Of a DNA stretch of 54,428 bases, positions 8,636 through 16,179 are shown in pieces. The position numbers and the translations under genes are program-made. The first letter of the stretch is position 1, and every line of letters begins with the position of its first letter. The notes beneath the pieces were generated by a model that was given only the letters and a program-made list of their open reading frames with translations, was not told where the DNA came from and made no database searches. The DNA comes from Rhodospirillales bacterium (GTDB lineage Bacteria; Pseudomonadota; Alphaproteobacteria; Reyranellales; Reyranellaceae), in contig WHTW01000039.1 in the NCBI GenBank assembly GCA_009377525.1, positions 1 through 54,428 of the forward strand. Reading direction: 5' to 3'.

Positions 8636-9244
8636 TCACGTGTTGGGCACCAGGATTTCGACGGCTTCGCCATCGCCCGAGAAGCTGCCAACCTCGATGC
8701 GCGACTTGACGCCACGGTCGATCAGGTAGCTGCGCACGACCAGGGCCCGAGCCAGGGCAATCTTGCGGCTGCCGGGCCCGTCGCCGATGGCGAAGGCGCG
8801 CAGCTCGATGTGACGCAGCTTCTGGCCGGCGATGCGCTTGGCGATCTGGTCGAGCTCGGATTTCGTGACGGCGGTAAGGGCGACTGACCGGCCGGCGAAG
8901 GCAATCGTGCCGAAGGGCCCGCCGGGCGACGGGGACGGAACGGCGGCGGGAGTGCCTACCGCCAGCGTCGGGCCGGGCTGCGGCACAGCCGCAGGCGGGG
9001 CCGGGACCGGAGACGCAGAAGGGCCGGCGGGAACGTTCACCAGGCGACTTTCGATCGGGCCCGGCGGCGGCGCTGGCAGGTTCGCGTTGCGCTCGTATGT
9101 TCCCGGCGCGCCGGCAACAGGCACTCGCGCCGGCTGCACGATGACGCCGCTTGGCTCGCCCACGCCCTGCGCCAAAGCCGGCGCTGCGCCAATGGCCAGC
9201 GCGGCAAGCACGAGCCTGCGCATGGCAACCGAGGACGATGGCAT
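8636..9244 (-). CDS. Secreted protein with divergent OmpA-like C-terminal domain
   Basis: A 202-aa exported protein of unknown function. The start chosen is the ATG at 9244, 9 nt after GAGAGG; a TTG two codons upstream is less likely. A signal peptide (MRRLVLAALAIGAAPALA) is followed by a Pro/Ala/Val-rich linker to ~110. The C-terminal ~90 residues (FAGRSVALT...LARALVVRSYLIDRGV) resemble an OmpA domain in layout. The usual acidic GHTD-type peptidoglycan contact is replaced by AFAIGDGPG, so peptidoglycan binding is doubtful. It lies upstream of the MotA/MotB-like pair on the same strand, separated by a palindromic repeat, so shared function is possible but not shown. Confidence 0.7.
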   Translation of the reverse strand: MPSSSVAMRRLVLAALAIGAAPALAQGVGEPSGVIVQPARVPVAGAPGTYERNANLPAPPPGPIESRLVNVPAGPSASPVPAPPAAVPQPGPTLAVGTPAAVPSPSPGGPFGTIAFAGRSVALTAVTKSELDQIAKRIAGQKLRHIELRAFAIGDGPGSRKIALARALVVRSYLIDRGVKSRIEVGSFSGDGEAVEILVPNT

Positions 9245-9370
9245 AACCAATTGCCTCTCAACGAAAATTCAATTCAAGAATAACCAATGGCAGAGGCCCG
9301 CTCAACCAGCGGGCACCGTCTGGAGACGTCGAAATGCATATCCTGTGGAGAGTTTTGGCCGTTGTATGGC

Positions 9371-9480
9371 GTCTCTTGCGGGACCGCGGGCCTCCAGGCC
9401 CGCTCATGATCATGATGCGGACCTGGAGGTCCGCGCTCCGGCAAGACTATGACGCGCCACTGGACTGACGCGGTCCCAGC
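9371..9480. repeat. Nested palindromic repeat, family B, copy 2
   Basis: Contains GGACCGCGGGCCTCCAGGCC followed by a complementary GACCTGGAGGTCCGCGCTCC at 9419-9438 and a right-hand GACGCGCCACTGGA half. It resembles the copies at 5840 and 45266, but the left outer arm is degraded. It occupies most of the 241-nt gap between the OmpA-like gene and the inositol-phosphatase gene; the rest of that gap holds nothing I recognise. Confidence 0.75.
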
Positions 9481-9485
9481 AAAGA

Positions 9486-10379
9486 CTACGCGCCCAAAAT
9501 CCCGATCATCGGCTCGTGCAGGCCGAAGTTGCTGGCGAGCACGGACGGCCCGCCGAGCTCGTAGGGCTTGCCCGTGACATCGCTCACGATGCCGCCCGCT
9601 TCGCGCACCAGCAGCAGGCCGGCGGCGACGTCCCACGGCGCCAGGCCATACTCGAAGAAGGCGTCATAACGGCCGGCGGCGAGGAAGGCGAAGTCGAGCG
9701 AGGCCGCCCCCCAGCGCCGAACGCCCGCCGTCTGCCGGGTCACCGCCTCGAGCCTGCGGTGATAGTCGGCATGGTCGCCCTTGCCGATGTTGGGGATGCC
9801 GGTGGCCACCAGGGCGCGCGCCGGATCCTTGCGACCCGACACGCGCAGCCGCCGCGAGCGCGCGTTGGGCGTGTCGACGAAGGCGCCGTTGCCTTTCTCC
9901 GCCCAGAACAGCTCGTCGGAGATCGGCTGGTAGATGACACCGGCGATGATCTCGCCCTCGCGCTCCAGGCCGATCGAGATGGCGAAGTGCGGCACGCCGT
10001 GCAGGAAGTTGGTGGTGTCGTCGAGCGGGTCGACGATCCAGCGGTTGCGGCCGTCGCCCTTGGTCTCGCCGCCTTCCTCGCCGAGGAAACCGTACTCCGG
10101 TCGCGTGCGGGAAAGCTCGGCGCGCAGCGTGCGCTCGGCCTTGATGTCGGCATGGCTGACGAAGTCGCCCGGACCCTTCTCGGAGATCTGCAGGTGCTCG
10201 ACCTCGCCGAAGTCGCGCTTCAGGCTCTTGGCCGCGGCGAAGGCGGCGCGGATCATCACCGTGATGGTGGCCGAGCGCGGCGCCAGCGAGCGGCGCTCGG
10301 GCGGGCCGGAGCGCTCGCGGCCCGGCGCCATCGGGGCACGACCGACGCGGGCGACAGGGCGGTCGGTCGGTGGGGTCAT
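9486..10379 (-). CDS. suhB: Inositol monophosphatase family protein (SuhB-like)
   Basis: A Mg2+-dependent phosphatase of the inositol monophosphatase / SuhB family, 297 aa. Motifs in order: GEEGG (metal-binding Glu), WIVDPLDDTTNF and PWDVAAG near the C-terminus. The second motif is normally DPxDGT; here the Gly is Asp (DPLDDT), a change close to the metal site. The N-terminus carries a Pro/Arg-rich stretch before the homologous part at SATITVMIRAAF, so the true start may be internal. It begins 4 nt downstream of the efp stop, so efp and this gene look like one operon. The exact substrate (inositol phosphate, other sugar phosphate, or an RNA-related SuhB role) cannot be read from sequence. Confidence 0.85.
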   Translation of the reverse strand: MTPPTDRPVARVGRAPMAPGRERSGPPERRSLAPRSATITVMIRAAFAAAKSLKRDFGEVEHLQISEKGPGDFVSHADIKAERTLRAELSRTRPEYGFLGEEGGETKGDGRNRWIVDPLDDTTNFLHGVPHFAISIGLEREGEIIAGVIYQPISDELFWAEKGNGAFVDTPNARSRRLRVSGRKDPARALVATGIPNIGKGDHADYHRRLEAVTRQTAGVRRWGAASLDFAFLAAGRYDAFFEYGLAPWDVAAGLLLVREAGGIVSDVTGKPYELGGPSVLASNFGLHEPMIGILGA

Positions 10380-10383
10380 ATGC

Positions 10384-10953
10384 TCAATCCTTGGCGCGTT
10401 CCATGTAGCTGCCGTCTTCGGTGTTGATCACCAGCCTGGTGCCCACGGCGACGTGCGGCGGCACCATCACGCGGATGCCGCCTTCGACGACGGCGGGCTT
10501 GTAGGACGACGAGGCGGTCTGGCCCTTCACCACGGCGTCGGCCTCGGTGACGGCGAGGACGACGCTCTTGGGCAGCTCGACGCTCACCGGCGTGCCCTCG
10601 TAGAGCGACACGGTCACTTCCATGCCGTCCTGCAGCCAGCGCGACTGGTCGGGGTCGAGAACGTCGGCGCCCACCGTGAGCTGCTCGTAGTTCTCCTTGT
10701 CCATGAAGGTGAAGCCGTTGTCGTCCTTGAACAGGTAGGTGCACTCGCGCTCGTCGATATGGACGTGCTCGATGGTCTCGCCCGAGCGGAAGCGCTCCTG
10801 CAGCTTGTTGCCTTCGCGCAGCGCCTTGGCCTCGATGGCGACGAAGGCACCACCCTTGCCTGGGCTGATATGCTGCACCTTGGCCGCCACCCAGAGCTTG
10901 CCGTTGTATTCGATGACATTGCCGGCGCGGATGGAATTGACAGGCACTTTCAT
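10384..10953 (-). CDS. efp: Translation elongation factor P
   Basis: EF-P relieves ribosome stalling at polyproline stretches. The 189-aa product matches the family length when started at MKVPVNSIRAG (10953); an upstream in-frame extension has no family similarity. The KOW-like N-domain has the loop SPGKGGAFV with Lys33 at the tip, the residue that EpmA modifies with beta-lysine. Two OB domains follow (TYLFKDDNGFTFMD; C-terminal VPPHVAVGTRLVINT). The epmA gene is only ~0.5 kb away, divergently transcribed, which supports lysine-type modification instead of rhamnosylation. Confidence 0.96.
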   Translation of the reverse strand: MKVPVNSIRAGNVIEYNGKLWVAAKVQHISPGKGGAFVAIEAKALREGNKLQERFRSGETIEHVHIDERECTYLFKDDNGFTFMDKENYEQLTVGADVLDPDQSRWLQDGMEVTVSLYEGTPVSVELPKSVVLAVTEADAVVKGQTASSSYKPAVVEGGIRVMVPPHVAVGTRLVINTEDGSYMERAKD

Positions 10954-11058
10954 GGGCTTACCGCAGGTCGAATGAATGGAATTCGGCCTCGTCCGCGAAA
11001 GCGGTGCGAGGCCGGCGCGGGCTTGTATCAAAGGCGGCGCGGCCCCGCAACCGCGCCC

Positions 11059-11409
11059 TCAGAGGCCCAATTCGGCCTGTCTTTTCTTGGGCAAGGCAGC
11101 GGCAATGACCGCGTGCGCCCGCTTGATGTATGCCTTCATCTCGCGGTCAGTCAGGGCCTTGGGGTGGTCGACCGATACCCACTTGGCGCGAGCCAGGTAG
11201 GGCGCCGGGCGCAAGCCGGGCGAGCGGCTGAGCGCGTCGTAGTGCTCGGGCGCCGACTTGAAGGAGATGCGGCCGATCGAATGGTCGTCCGGCGCGATCA
11301 GGCAGAACATCTTGCCGCCGACCTTGAAGACGATGACACCCTCCCACTGCACGGTCCGGGTCGCGGCGGGCAGCTTGCAGCAGAAAACGTCGATCTGCGT
11401 GGGCGTCAT
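11059..11409 (-). CDS. MmcQ/YjbR family DNA-binding-like protein
   Basis: A 116-aa protein of the MmcQ/YjbR (CyaY-like fold) family. It starts MTPTQIDVFCCKLPAAT, has VFKVGGKMFCLIAPDD (core strand region, ~27-43), and WVSVDHPKALTDREMKAYIKRAHAVI, typical of the family's C-terminal helix and double-wing surface. No catalytic residues are known for the family, and a DNA-binding role is only suggested by fold. It lies upstream of efp on the same strand, 105 nt before it, and divergent from epmA with 44 nt between starts. Confidence 0.85.
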   Translation of the reverse strand: MTPTQIDVFCCKLPAATRTVQWEGVIVFKVGGKMFCLIAPDDHSIGRISFKSAPEHYDALSRSPGLRPAPYLARAKWVSVDHPKALTDREMKAYIKRAHAVIAAALPKKRQAELGL

Positions 11410-11453
11410 GGCGCCACCCTACACGGGCTATGCCTCCCGTGCGATGGTGAGGC

Positions 11454-12449
11454 ATGACCGAATGGCGTCCCGACAAGCTTGCCAGACGTCTGCCTGCATT
11501 GCAGGCACGCGCGCGTCTGCAAGCCGCGATCCGCCAATGGTTCGCGAGCGAGGGATTCGTCGAGGTCGAGACGCCGATCCTGCAGGTGGCGCCCGGTGCC
11601 GAGGTGCATCTCTCGGGGTTCGCCACAGACTGGGAGCTGCCGGACGGCGAGGAGCGCGAGCGCTGGCTGCACAGCTCGCCCGAGTTCGCCATGAAGAAGC
11701 TTCTGGCCGGCGGTGTGCCGCGGCTGTTCCAGTTCGCCCGGGTGTTCCGCAACGCCGAGGGCTCGGCGCTGCATCATCCCGAGTTCACCATGCTGGAATG
11801 GTACCGCGCCGGCGTGGGCTACGAGGCGATCATGCAGGATTGCCAAAGGCTGCTGGCGCTGACCGGCGCGAGCGAGCTGCGATGGGGCGAGCATCGCTGC
11901 GACCCGCGAGCGGAGCCGGAGCGGCTGACGGTGGCGAAAGCGTTCCAGCGCCATGCCGGCGTGGACCTGTTCGCCACGGTCGGCAGCGCCGAGAAGCTGG
12001 CGCGCGCCGCCGGCATCGCCATGCACGATGGCGACACCTGGGACGACGTGTTCTTTCGCGTCATGTTCGACAGGATCGAGGGCAAGCTCGGCATCGGCCA
12101 GCCGACCATCCTCTGCGAGTATCCGATCGCCATGGCCGCGCTCGCCCGTGCCAAGCCGGGCGATCCGCGCGTGGCCGAGCGCTTCGAGCTCTATGTCTGC
12201 GGCGTAGAGCTTGCCAACGCCTTCGGCGAGCTCACCGATCCCGACATCCAGCGCGCCCGCCTGCAGGCCGACATGGACGAGAAGGAGCGGCTGTACGGCG
12301 TGCGCTGGCCGGTCGACGAGGATTTCCTGGCCGCGCTCGATCACGGCCTGCCCGACTGCGCGGGCATCGCGCTCGGCTTCGACCGCCTGGTGATGCTCGC
12401 CACCGGCGCCGCGCATATCGAGGACGTGCTGTGGCTGCCGGTACGCTGA
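11454..12449 (+). CDS. epmA: EF-P--(R)-beta-lysine ligase EpmA (PoxA/GenX)
   Basis: A truncated lysyl-tRNA synthetase paralogue that attaches (R)-beta-lysine to EF-P. The 331-aa length fits EpmA, with no N-terminal anticodon-binding domain. Class II synthetase motifs: EVETPILQVAPG (motif 1 region, ~37-48), RVFRNAEGSALHHPEFTMLEWY (motif 2, shown here as two parts: RVFRNAEGS and HPEFTMLEWY) and GIALGFDRLVML (motif 3, near the C-terminus). The GVELANAFGELTD stretch is also typical. The beta-lysine-producing aminomutase EpmB is not in the window. The SGNH hydrolase gene follows 17 nt later. Confidence 0.95.
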   Translation: MTEWRPDKLARRLPALQARARLQAAIRQWFASEGFVEVETPILQVAPGAEVHLSGFATDWELPDGEERERWLHSSPEFAMKKLLAGGVPRLFQFARVFRNAEGSALHHPEFTMLEWYRAGVGYEAIMQDCQRLLALTGASELRWGEHRCDPRAEPERLTVAKAFQRHAGVDLFATVGSAEKLARAAGIAMHDGDTWDDVFFRVMFDRIEGKLGIGQPTILCEYPIAMAALARAKPGDPRVAERFELYVCGVELANAFGELTDPDIQRARLQADMDEKERLYGVRWPVDEDFLAALDHGLPDCAGIALGFDRLVMLATGAAHIEDVLWLPVR

Positions 12450-12466
12450 AGGGACGAGGGACGCGC

Positions 12467-13543
12467 ATGAAGAGCCTTGTCCTGGCGTTGGCCTCGACGA
12501 CGATCGCGCTTCTGGTCGGCATCGAAGTGACGGCCTACCTGACGGTCTGGCCGCCGGCCATGAGCGCCGTGGGCGATGGCACCGTGGTCTACGATCCGGA
12601 AATCGGCCTGGTGGCCCGACCCAGCGCCCGTACGCGGCACATATACCCGGCCATTGCCGACCGGGCGGCTTTTGAGTTCGACATCTACACCGATGACCGC
12701 GGCGCCCGGGTCGACGGAGCGGGGCAACGCAGTGCCGCGCGCTACGACATCCTCACGGTCGGCGATTCCTTCACCTGGGCCTATGCGCTGGCGAACCAGG
12801 ACTCATACGCCGCCAGGCTGGGACGTGAGCTCGGTGCCGGCGTCGCCAACTTCGCGCTGGCGAGCTATGGCACGACCCAATCGCTGCAGATCCTCGGGCG
12901 TACTCTCGACCTGAAACCCCGGCTGGTGGTCTACGGCATCATCGCCCATCACTTCGAGCGCAACGTCTGGCCCTGCGCGCCGTCCTACTACGAGTTCTGC
13001 CTCGACGTGTCGCATGTCTCGTGGGACGACGCAGGCAAGCCGTATATCGCCCCGCCGTTCAGCAGCGGTGTCCGTCGCCTGCAGGTGCGCCAGAGCGGCG
13101 ACTACCGTTCGCCCGAGCGCTGGCTGGCGCACGGCGCCGACGTGATCTTCGGCCGGCTGTACCACGCCTGGAGCCGGTATCGCGAACCGGACGATGAGAA
13201 GAAGGCGGAGGCCATGCAGTTCCTCCTGCAACGAATGAACCAGGCGGTGGCGGCCAGCGGCTCGGGGCTCCTCGTCGTGTTCCTGCCGACCAACTACTAC
13301 GGCCCGCCCACCGCGCTGGCCGGCATCATCGACAGGGTCGGCGGCGGCATCCGCTACCTCGATCTCACCGGTGCCTTCGAGCGCAACAGGCAGGAGGGCG
13401 GCCCCAACCCGTATATCGTCGGCGACGGCCATCCAGGCGTGGCCGGCCACGCGCTGATCGCGGCCGAGATCGCCAAGTACGTGCGACGCGAGGGATTGCT
13501 CGGCCCTGACGGCGCTACCGGTGCGCCGCAAAGATCTCGTTGA
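12467..13543 (+). CDS. Membrane-anchored SGNH/GDSL hydrolase-like protein
   Basis: A 358-aa protein; start at ATG 12467 preceded by GAGGG. An N-terminal hydrophobic helix (~3-24) anchors it with the rest outside the cytoplasm. Block I is GDSFTWAYAL (Ser nucleophile), an Asn/Gly-containing ANFALASYGT region follows, and DGHPGVAGHALIA near the C-terminus supplies the Asp-x-x-His pair. These support an esterase or acetyl-transfer-like fold of the SGNH class; the substrate (polysaccharide or lipid) is not evident. It probably shares a transcript with epmA. Its last 29 nt overlap the end of the convergent thiE. Confidence 0.8.
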   Translation: MKSLVLALASTTIALLVGIEVTAYLTVWPPAMSAVGDGTVVYDPEIGLVARPSARTRHIYPAIADRAAFEFDIYTDDRGARVDGAGQRSAARYDILTVGDSFTWAYALANQDSYAARLGRELGAGVANFALASYGTTQSLQILGRTLDLKPRLVVYGIIAHHFERNVWPCAPSYYEFCLDVSHVSWDDAGKPYIAPPFSSGVRRLQVRQSGDYRSPERWLAHGADVIFGRLYHAWSRYREPDDEKKAEAMQFLLQRMNQAVAASGSGLLVVFLPTNYYGPPTALAGIIDRVGGGIRYLDLTGAFERNRQEGGPNPYIVGDGHPGVAGHALIAAEIAKYVRREGLLGPDGATGAPQRSR

Positions 13544-14153
13544 AGGCGCGGACCGCCGCTTCAGGTCCGTCCTTATGGTTCCAGACGCCGCCGGCGACGG
13601 CCAGGAAGTCGGCACCCGCGGCGATCACCGGCCGGCAGTTCTCGACGGTGATGCCGCCGATCGCCACGCACGGCACCTCCATCAGCCCGCTCCACCATTC
13701 CAGGATGTCGAGCTCGGCCGGCGTGGTCACCGCCTTGGTGCCCGACGGGAAGAATGCGCCGAAAGCGACGTAGTCGGCGCCGGCCTCGGCGGCTTCCATC
13801 GCCAGATGCCGCGATGCCTTGCAGGTGACGCCGACCTGGCGGTCCGGCCCGACGATGCGCCGCGCCTCGGCACAGGGTATGTCCTCCTGGCCGACATGCA
13901 CGCCGTCGCAGTCGAGCTTCACGGCGATGTCGGGCCGGTCGTTCATGATGAAGGCGACGTCGCGCTGCTGGCAGACCGGCCGCAGGGTGTCGGCGGCGCG
14001 CACGATGGTGTCGTCGGAAACGTCCTTCAGCCGCAGCTGGAACGCCGCGACGTCACCGCCGTCGAGCGCGGTGCGCAGTTCATCGGCAAAGATCGCCGGA
14101 TGCTCGATGCGTTCGGGCGAGATGAGGTAGAGGCGACATGTCACAGCGCTCAT
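13515..14153 (-). CDS. thiE: Thiamine phosphate synthase
   Basis: ThiE joins HMP-pyrophosphate and the thiazole phosphate to give thiamine phosphate. The 212-aa TIM-barrel protein shows FQLRLKD (phosphate/pyrimidine end, ~38-44), FIMNDRPDIA, DGVHVGQEDIP, FGAFFPSGTK and VAIGGITVEN, the standard order for the family. The start codon is 2 nt after the stop of the upstream HEPN gene, so translation is likely coupled to it. The pyrimidine kinase thiD lies 30 kb away in the same window. No thiamine riboswitch is seen upstream. Confidence 0.94.
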   Translation of the reverse strand: MSAVTCRLYLISPERIEHPAIFADELRTALDGGDVAAFQLRLKDVSDDTIVRAADTLRPVCQQRDVAFIMNDRPDIAVKLDCDGVHVGQEDIPCAEARRIVGPDRQVGVTCKASRHLAMEAAEAGADYVAFGAFFPSGTKAVTTPAELDILEWWSGLMEVPCVAIGGITVENCRPVIAAGADFLAVAGGVWNHKDGPEAAVRAFNEIFAAHR

Positions 14154-14155
14154 TC

Positions 14156-14611
14156 TCAGCGCCCAACACGAATACTTCTGTACAATCTAGCTAAATCAGC
14201 CGCGACCAATCGTAGATCGATGGGGGTTTGCTGAAATCTGCCGTGCGCGAAGCCATTTCGGAGTTTGTAGTATCGTTGAATAGAGCTGCAAGTCGCGCTG
14301 CTCTTGTCGACTAGAAGTTCGACCTGTTCCATGATGCTCAGTCGATTGTCAGCGTGCCGTCTTGAAATGAGTTCCCAAACGCGGCGCGAGCGGTTCGATC
14401 TGCCTTTCTTGCCACGTGTCGCGAGGTCGGATACTCGCCCGTCTAGTCCAGACTCAAATTGGGCCCACAAGAGGACATAGTAGGCCTGAGAATTCGCTAT
14501 CTGCTGGATGCGAAGGCGGCTTGCCTTTGTATGCGCTCCGCGAGCGGCAGCGCCATTTGCTTCGGCATCGCTTCGCTCGAATGATCGAAGCACTCGTTCG
14601 AAGTCCTGCAT
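14156..14611 (-). CDS. Small HEPN-domain-like protein (putative RNase toxin)
   Basis: A 151-aa protein that I cannot name. It is mainly helical and carries R118-N-G-F-A-H123, the R-x4-H arrangement that forms the catalytic site of HEPN ribonucleases, on a predicted helix near the C-terminus (KLRNGFAHGRF). An aromatic YYVLLWAQFE segment (~44-53) may be the core helix. The gene starts 3 nt after the stop of the unknown gene upstream and ends 2 nt before thiE. Base composition is visibly lower in G+C than in the flanking genes, suggesting transfer. A toxin role is inference from motif and pairing; it could also be a regulatory, non-catalytic HEPN protein. Confidence 0.6.
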   Translation of the reverse strand: MQDFERVLRSFERSDAEANGAAARGAHTKASRLRIQQIANSQAYYVLLWAQFESGLDGRVSDLATRGKKGRSNRSRRVWELISRRHADNRLSIMEQVELLVDKSSATCSSIQRYYKLRNGFAHGRFQQTPIDLRLVAADLARLYRSIRVGR

Positions 14612-14614
14612 CGA

Positions 14615-15073
14615 TCAAGAAACGAAGAGATGCCTAAATGTCTTGCGGCTCAGGCCTTCTGGTTTGCGGGGGCCGGCGATTGGAACGATTTCCCATTTCG
14701 GTGGGTCGAAATTCTTCGCGATATCGACGATTGTGTAAGAGCCGCTTGGACTGTCGATATCAATGCGGCCATTCGCTCCGATCACCCAAAGTGCGACGGG
14801 CCTTAGGCCACCTATCCGACGAGAACCGTCGAATATGTCCAGACTGACCAGTTGCTTTGCTGGAACGCCCGTAGATTTCATTAGCTCTTCTTGAAAGAAG
14901 ATCGCTGAACCTTCTTTGCAAGCCAAATCGGGGTTAAGCCATTGCCGAACCTGCTGATACAATGCCTTTACGCGATTGCTCCAGTCATTCCATCGACGCT
15001 CAACATAGTGGGCGTCGATGGCTTCTGTAGTGAATTCCTCGAGCGTCGAAGTTGGCTTCTGTGATGCACTCAT
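14615..15073 (-). CDS. Unknown protein paired with the HEPN gene
   Basis: A 152-aa protein with no family I recognise. The start is the ATG at 15073, 5 nt after GGAGG, not the TTG six codons upstream. Visible features: a helical, aromatic N-terminal half (HYVERRWNDWSNRVKALYQQ) and a beta-rich C-terminal half (LWVIGANGRIDID, YTIVDIAKNF, KWEIVPIAG). No signal peptide, membrane helix or nucleotidyltransferase (MNT) motif is seen. The 3-nt spacing to the HEPN gene and shared low G+C suggest the two arrived as one unit; if the HEPN protein is a toxin, this is the candidate partner or antitoxin. Confidence 0.65.
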   Translation of the reverse strand: MSASQKPTSTLEEFTTEAIDAHYVERRWNDWSNRVKALYQQVRQWLNPDLACKEGSAIFFQEELMKSTGVPAKQLVSLDIFDGSRRIGGLRPVALWVIGANGRIDIDSPSGSYTIVDIAKNFDPPKWEIVPIAGPRKPEGLSRKTFRHLFVS

Positions 15074-15136
15074 CGTGCCCTCCAAAACCAACAGTGATGC
15101 GCCTTACCTGCCAATTCAAGGGCGGATAGGGACTTC

Positions 15137-16057
15137 CTACATCTTGCCCTGGTAAATCCCGATGATCTTGTCGAGCATGTCGAGCGCCTGGTCGCGCGGG
15201 CGCTGGAAGGTGTTGCGGCCGATGATCGAGCCGTTGGCGCCGCCGTCGCGCAGGCCGCGGATCTCGGTGAACAGGCCTTCGAGGTCCTTGGCCTCGCCGC
15301 CGGAGAACACGACGATGCGCCGGCCGTTGAAGGTCGCCTGCATGACGTGCTTGATGCGCGCGGCCAAGGTCGACTTGTCGACATTGGCCTTCTCGTAGGC
15401 GGCCTTGGCCTCGGGCTGCCACAGCACGTCGGTCGGCGGCTTGACCTTGATGATGTGGGCGCCGAGCAGCGCCGCCATGTGCGCGGTGTAGGCGCAGACG
15501 TCGAGCGCGGTCTCGCCTGCCTTGTCGAGCTTGCCGCCGCGCGGATAGGACCACATGACGACGGCGAGGCCGACCGACTTCGCCTCCTCGGAGAGCTCGC
15601 GGATCTCCTCCATCATCTCGTACTGGTCTTCCGAGCCCGGATAGATCGTGAAGCCGATCGCCGAGCAGCCCAGCCGCAGGGCGTCGTTGACGGAGGCGGT
15701 GACGGCCTGGTCCTTGTTGGTCGACAGCGAGTTGGCCGAGTTGAGCTTGAGGATGGTGGGAATGGCGCCCGCGAAAGTGTCGGCACCGGCCTCGAGCGGA
15801 CCCAAGGGTGCTGCATAGGCGTTCAGCCCGGCGTCGATGGCGAGCTGGTAGTGGTAGTGCGGATCGTAGGCGTCCGGGTTGGGGGCAAAGGAGCGGGCCG
15901 GGCCGTGCTCAAAACCCTGGTCGACCGGCAGGATCACCATCTTGCCCGAGCCGCCGAGGCGCCCGTGCATCAGGATGCGGGCAAGGTTGGCCTTGGTGCC
16001 GGGGCAATCGCTCTCGTAGTTGTCGAGGATCTTCTTGACGGTGCGGGTGATCTTCAC
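15137..16057 (-). CDS. fbaB: Class I fructose-bisphosphate aldolase (DhnA/FbaB type)
   Basis: A 306-aa Schiff-base aldolase that cleaves fructose 1,6-bisphosphate to dihydroxyacetone phosphate and glyceraldehyde 3-phosphate. Motifs: ILPVDQGFEHGP (~42-53), FTIYPGSEDQYE, VVMWSYPRGG and GAHIIKVKPP, where Lys204 (or Lys206) is the Schiff-base lysine, followed by VVFSGGEAKD and SIIGRNTFQRP for phosphate binding. gap and tkt are ~9 kb away, not in the same operon. The HEPN pair and then thiE follow on the same strand. Confidence 0.93.
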   Translation of the reverse strand: MKITRTVKKILDNYESDCPGTKANLARILMHGRLGGSGKMVILPVDQGFEHGPARSFAPNPDAYDPHYHYQLAIDAGLNAYAAPLGPLEAGADTFAGAIPTILKLNSANSLSTNKDQAVTASVNDALRLGCSAIGFTIYPGSEDQYEMMEEIRELSEEAKSVGLAVVMWSYPRGGKLDKAGETALDVCAYTAHMAALLGAHIIKVKPPTDVLWQPEAKAAYEKANVDKSTLAARIKHVMQATFNGRRIVVFSGGEAKDLEGLFTEIRGLRDGGANGSIIGRNTFQRPRDQALDMLDKIIGIYQGKM

Positions 16058-16109
16058 GGCCTGGGCTCCATAGGTCCATTCGATTGCGGCCGGTGATAGC
16101 GGCGGTGGG

Positions 16110-16156
16110 CTATTCGTTCAAGCCCTTGGCCGGGCGGACGGTGTGGCCATCCAGTG
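16110..16156 (-). pseudogene. Remnant of a third puuE-like 3' end
   Basis: This stretch matches the 3' end of the neighbouring deacetylase gene: CTATTC(G)TTCAAGCCCTTG here against CTATTC(A)TTCAAGCCCTTG at 16884, then GTGTGG and TCCAGTG at the same spacing. With one frame correction the minus strand would encode HW...KGLNE-stop, the same C-terminus as both intact paralogues. It lies 24 nt beyond the vapC stop, so vapBC is bracketed by two puuE ends. Only ~47 nt are recognisable. Confidence 0.6.
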
Positions 16157-16179
16157 CCACGCAGCGGCTTTTGGCGCCG

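Noticed and set aside
14154..14160. Thiamine (TPP) riboswitch in front of thiE or thiD
   Set aside because: thiE begins 2 nt after the HEPN stop and thiD overlaps glmM, so there is no leader, and no CTGAGA...ACCTGATC-type core is present near either gene.
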